A DNA stretch of 60,000 nt, taken from NCBI GenBank assembly GCA_009760855.2, contig WPIO01000020.1:5839501-5899500 (forward strand). Reading direction: 5' to 3'. This stretch comes from Cristatella mucedo (lineage: Eukaryota; Bryozoa; Phylactolaemata; Cristatellidae). Below, in pieces: positions 57,031 to 60,000 of the stretch. The position numbers were made by a program, and so were the translations under genes. The notes below the pieces were generated by a model. The model was not told the DNA's origin. It saw only the letters and a list, made by a program, of their open reading frames with translations, and ran no database searches. How positions within the stretch are numbered: the stretch's first letter is position 1; every line of letters starts with the position of its first letter.

Positions 57031-58915
57031 CTCTGTTTTTACTTTAACTTGATCCAAAGCTGCCGCCACACGTATTTTTCTATAGAAGTGCATTTACTTA
57101 GCTTACTTGACGACGTTTACCCTTTTAATCTCTTACAAGCAACTAGCTCATCCTCTTGACCACATTTTAAAAGGACTCAAAAACACACTTTATTTACTTT
57201 ATTTTACTTTCACTTACCTCATCGTAATTTGTTTTACTCCTGCCATGTAGTTCTTTCTATCAAGAAGGCTCAATCATCGGCGATCTTGATCAGTGCTTGT
57301 GCATTCGGGTGAACGATATCAGAACTCAGGTCCGGACGTTCGGAAAGGCCACCTTTTTTTTATTTAGGTAAGAGTTTGACATTTCCTTGACTCTTCAGCC
57401 TTGACCATTCGTTGGGGATTTTTAATACTCATTTAACTACATCACGCCTATAAACAGTTGGGATACCGGCTTTCTCCGTAACGTCTAGAACTTGTTGCAT
57501 TGTTACCTCGGCACTTTCTTTCAGCACCATGTTCAGCTCTTTGTGATGATAGATGATAGATGGATACTGACAAAGTCTTTCTCAATATGATCAGCTTGAT
57601 GTTTGGCTAAGGTTAGAGGCTGGTGCTCCAATCAGCCACACTTGAGACTGATGTCTTATCTTCATGGCTTTATCATTTGTAGCTGAGGTAGTGGCCATGG
57701 CAAACCTGTGACCACTGGAACAGAAAATACAGGAGCTTTGGTAGTAGTTTAGCAAAATGGCACACTTCTCGAAATTACTTACTCCAACCACATGGTGATG
57801 GCTAATTATTATTTTTAGATGATCAGCTATCACTTGCAACTAAAATGAAAAAAGCTTTTTAAAGGGAATATCATTAGCGAAAATGCTTGAGCCGCATTAT
57901 CTTCTCGTCTTAGCTAGCAAAAATACATCATGCTCCTGTCGTCCATCACTCCAAAATAGCTTATACGTAAAACTAATTTAGTCAGCTGAATAAGTATAGT
58001 ACTTTTTTTCCAAAGTATTGTCGAACACTACCAACTCGAATTACCGGATTTGGTTAGCAGTCTGCCCTCATCAGTAACCACTGACTGTATTCTCTAGGTA
58101 GACTTATGGTTACCTAGCAATCGGCTAAAATACACTGAAATATGTGTCCGAATATACTGAAACGTATACGGCTAACTTCTCTGTTCTTAGTGCATTAATT
58201 GCCTATCTACAAACTCCGAAGAGCGCCACAGCTCGTCTGCTTTTAACGAGTCACTCGATCTTCAGCCATACCGAGCTTCATCTCCAACTCAGGTCGTTTA
58301 TTTTTACTTCTATCAAACATCTGCTGCTCCCCTGCTTACAATTTTTTACACTGACGGCTGACTGTTTACGACATCGCATTAAGTATAATATACAGTCATC
58401 TCCATCTGTACCTCCACAAGTGGGTAATTACTAAGTTGGTGTCACGTTGAACAATTTTCTATTGCGCACTAAGAGCTGGCCTGCTAAATGCTGGTACACG
58501 GTAGCCTATATACCGACTTCATCTAACCAAATGATGAGAAAGTGCAAAACACTGCTGAGTCGTGAGGCAAGCGAAGAAGTGACTAGCAATTTTGATAAAT
58601 TAATTAACAGCTGTTTATTACTCATAGCTTGTGTTCCGTTTTTGTAGTTTCTTCATGTATGCTCATGCAAGGTGACATTGTACCTATTGTCTCTGAACGA
58701 ATGAGGTTCCAGCTTTCCAGCATATTGAATTGCCTCAGGAAGGGATCTTTTGGCTCTTATTAAGCGGTTAAATCTTATTGTTTTTATTAAATAGTTTGTA
58801 ATTTATTTTCACTGGCGTCACTGCCACATAACATAGTGGTGGTAGTTTGTTTCACTAGCTCCCTGTGCACTTTCCGACTCCTTTGCTGTGCCACTCCTAG
58901 GGTGGCGTTTATCAG
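57031..58915. other. No recognisable gene
   Basis: A weak plus-strand LINE-like end may lie near 57125-57245. Otherwise short ORFs without features. Confidence 0.4.
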
Positions 58916-58916
58916 T

Positions 58917-60000
58917 GTAATGTATCTCCGTCTGTAACTCCAAAAAGTCAAAAAGACCATGTGGGTGTTACGCAGGAGAGTTTGTACAGCCCACTCACAG
59001 CCTAAGCGGCTTTTGGTACGCATTCGGTAGCCAATAGACTTCGTCTCACGCAACAAAGGGAATGTGGGAAGCATAGCAGAGTCAGGAGAGCAGTTGAGGT
59101 AGTGAGTAGCATGGAAGTAGCAGCTCAGGATCACTGACAAGGATGAGCCATAGTTGGCAGTAGGAGAGTAGTTGTCGTAGAGTAGGAATTGTGGAAGCGA
59201 GTTCCACAGTCTAAGACCTGCAGAGATAAAGCTTCTGTTACCAACGGTCTTTTAAGCGGAGGAATGGAACAGCTAATTTATTGTCCACACAGGACCTGAG
59301 AACACGCTGAAACTGATGCAGCAGTTCAGCTAGGTACGAAGGAGCCAAGCCGTATCTCACCTTGTGGGTCAGCGTAAGAATCTTGCTCTGCATCTGTTGG
59401 TCAACCGGCATCTATCTTCGCTCTTTTAGCAAAGGAGACACGTGCTGAAACTTCTGGAACTTGGAGACTAGCCTTGCAGCCATATTTATAGTCAGCTGCA
59501 GTGGCCTAATTGCTTTCTTTGGTAGCCCAGCCAAAAGGGTAAAACAATAATCAAGCCGAGACAGAATTAAGGACCTAGTTAGATTTTTTGCCACTGCGGA
59601 AGACAGCTGCTAATCTTGGTTAGGGATCGAAAGTGATGGTTAGCTGTAGAAGCAGTCTTCTGAATGAAGCTTTTAAAACGGAGGCAGTTGTCGAAAACGA
59701 GACCTAAAATTTGAGCACGTGGTGATGGTCGCACAACAACATCACCTATTAGAAGAGCAAAGCCTTTTAATCCAGCCACACGCTTAGGGTGTCCTATGAG
59801 CAGCAGTTCGGTTTTATCGTCATTTAATTTCAGGAAGTTATCTGACATCCAGGATCGAATATAGGCAAGGCAAGCATTCAATTTTTTAGTTGCTGCAGCA
59901 TATTCCGACGGTTTGAATGACAAATACAACTGAGTATCGTCAGCATAAAAGGGATATCCTATTCCATGGGCCCTTATCATTTTTCCAAGAGGTTGTGTAT
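58917..60000 (-). mobile_element. CR1-like LINE, runs off the right edge
   Basis: 3' end at TGTAATGTATCTCCGTCTG. ORF 59579-59980 (133 residues) carries [19 protein letters not shown] and LKLNDDKTELLLIG with an intact YADD. ORF 59412-59594 continues with LILSRLDYCFTLLAGLP, and 58787-59140 covers the C-terminal extension and tail. Frames shift between these pieces. Less decayed than the 44.6 kb copy; the remainder lies beyond 60000. Confidence 0.88.

Overview
This is a gene-poor, repeat-rich stretch of an animal nuclear genome. It is AT-rich outside a few islands and full of old non-LTR retrotransposon debris. The evidence for an animal is the set of L2/CR1-clade LINE fragments with YADD-type reverse transcriptases, a hAT transposon end, tRNA-derived SINEs with A and B boxes, long microsatellites, and a type I membrane receptor with eukaryotic signalling motifs. 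No bacterial operon, ribosome-binding site or CRISPR is visible. The species cannot be named from sequence alone. The LINE tails ending in a GCGC..CTTTACA stem are of a kind common in marine invertebrates and basal chordates.

The only convincing host genes form a three-member family. Member psi (22764-24291, +) is a decayed pseudogene. Member A (25949-27249, -) and member B (36418-37698, +) form an inverted, divergently transcribed pair. B is an intact intronless ORF of 426 residues: signal peptide, two probable CUB-like ectodomains, one membrane span and a cytoplasmic tail. A is the same protein apart from a one-base frameshift after codon 157, and its tail differs. The A tail carries a textbook ITAM spacing (YCSI-x7-YDKL). 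The B tail has lost the first half of that motif and has VAYSKV, which fits the ITIM consensus. Promoter, signal peptide, ectodomain and most of the membrane span are nearly identical between A and B over about 1.73 kb; the tails and outer flanks are strongly diverged. This looks like an activating/inhibitory paired-receptor locus kept homogeneous by gene conversion, in an animal whose genome otherwise looks like an invertebrate or basal chordate.

Layout. 1-0.83 kb: hAT end and a SINE. 2.1-2.95 kb: L2 remnants around an (AT)n tract. 5.6-8.3 and about 9.7-11.2 kb: two oppositely oriented arrays of a diverged repeat of about 170 bp. 11.2-15.7 kb: LINE fragment, empty sequence and a GC-rich island. 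16.1-37.8 kb: the receptor locus, built from three copies of one ancestral unit (L2-like remnant, SINE, upstream block, promoter, gene); copies 2 and 3 face each other across a spacer holding an L2 element and an LTR-like sequence. 38.5-48.9 kb: nested L2, CR1-like and restriction-like-endonuclease LINE remnants. 48.9-60 kb: mostly empty sequence with LINE tails, SINEs, a 530 bp CT tract, and a CR1-like element running off the right edge.

All functional statements about the receptors are inferences from motifs and spacing; no database search was possible.
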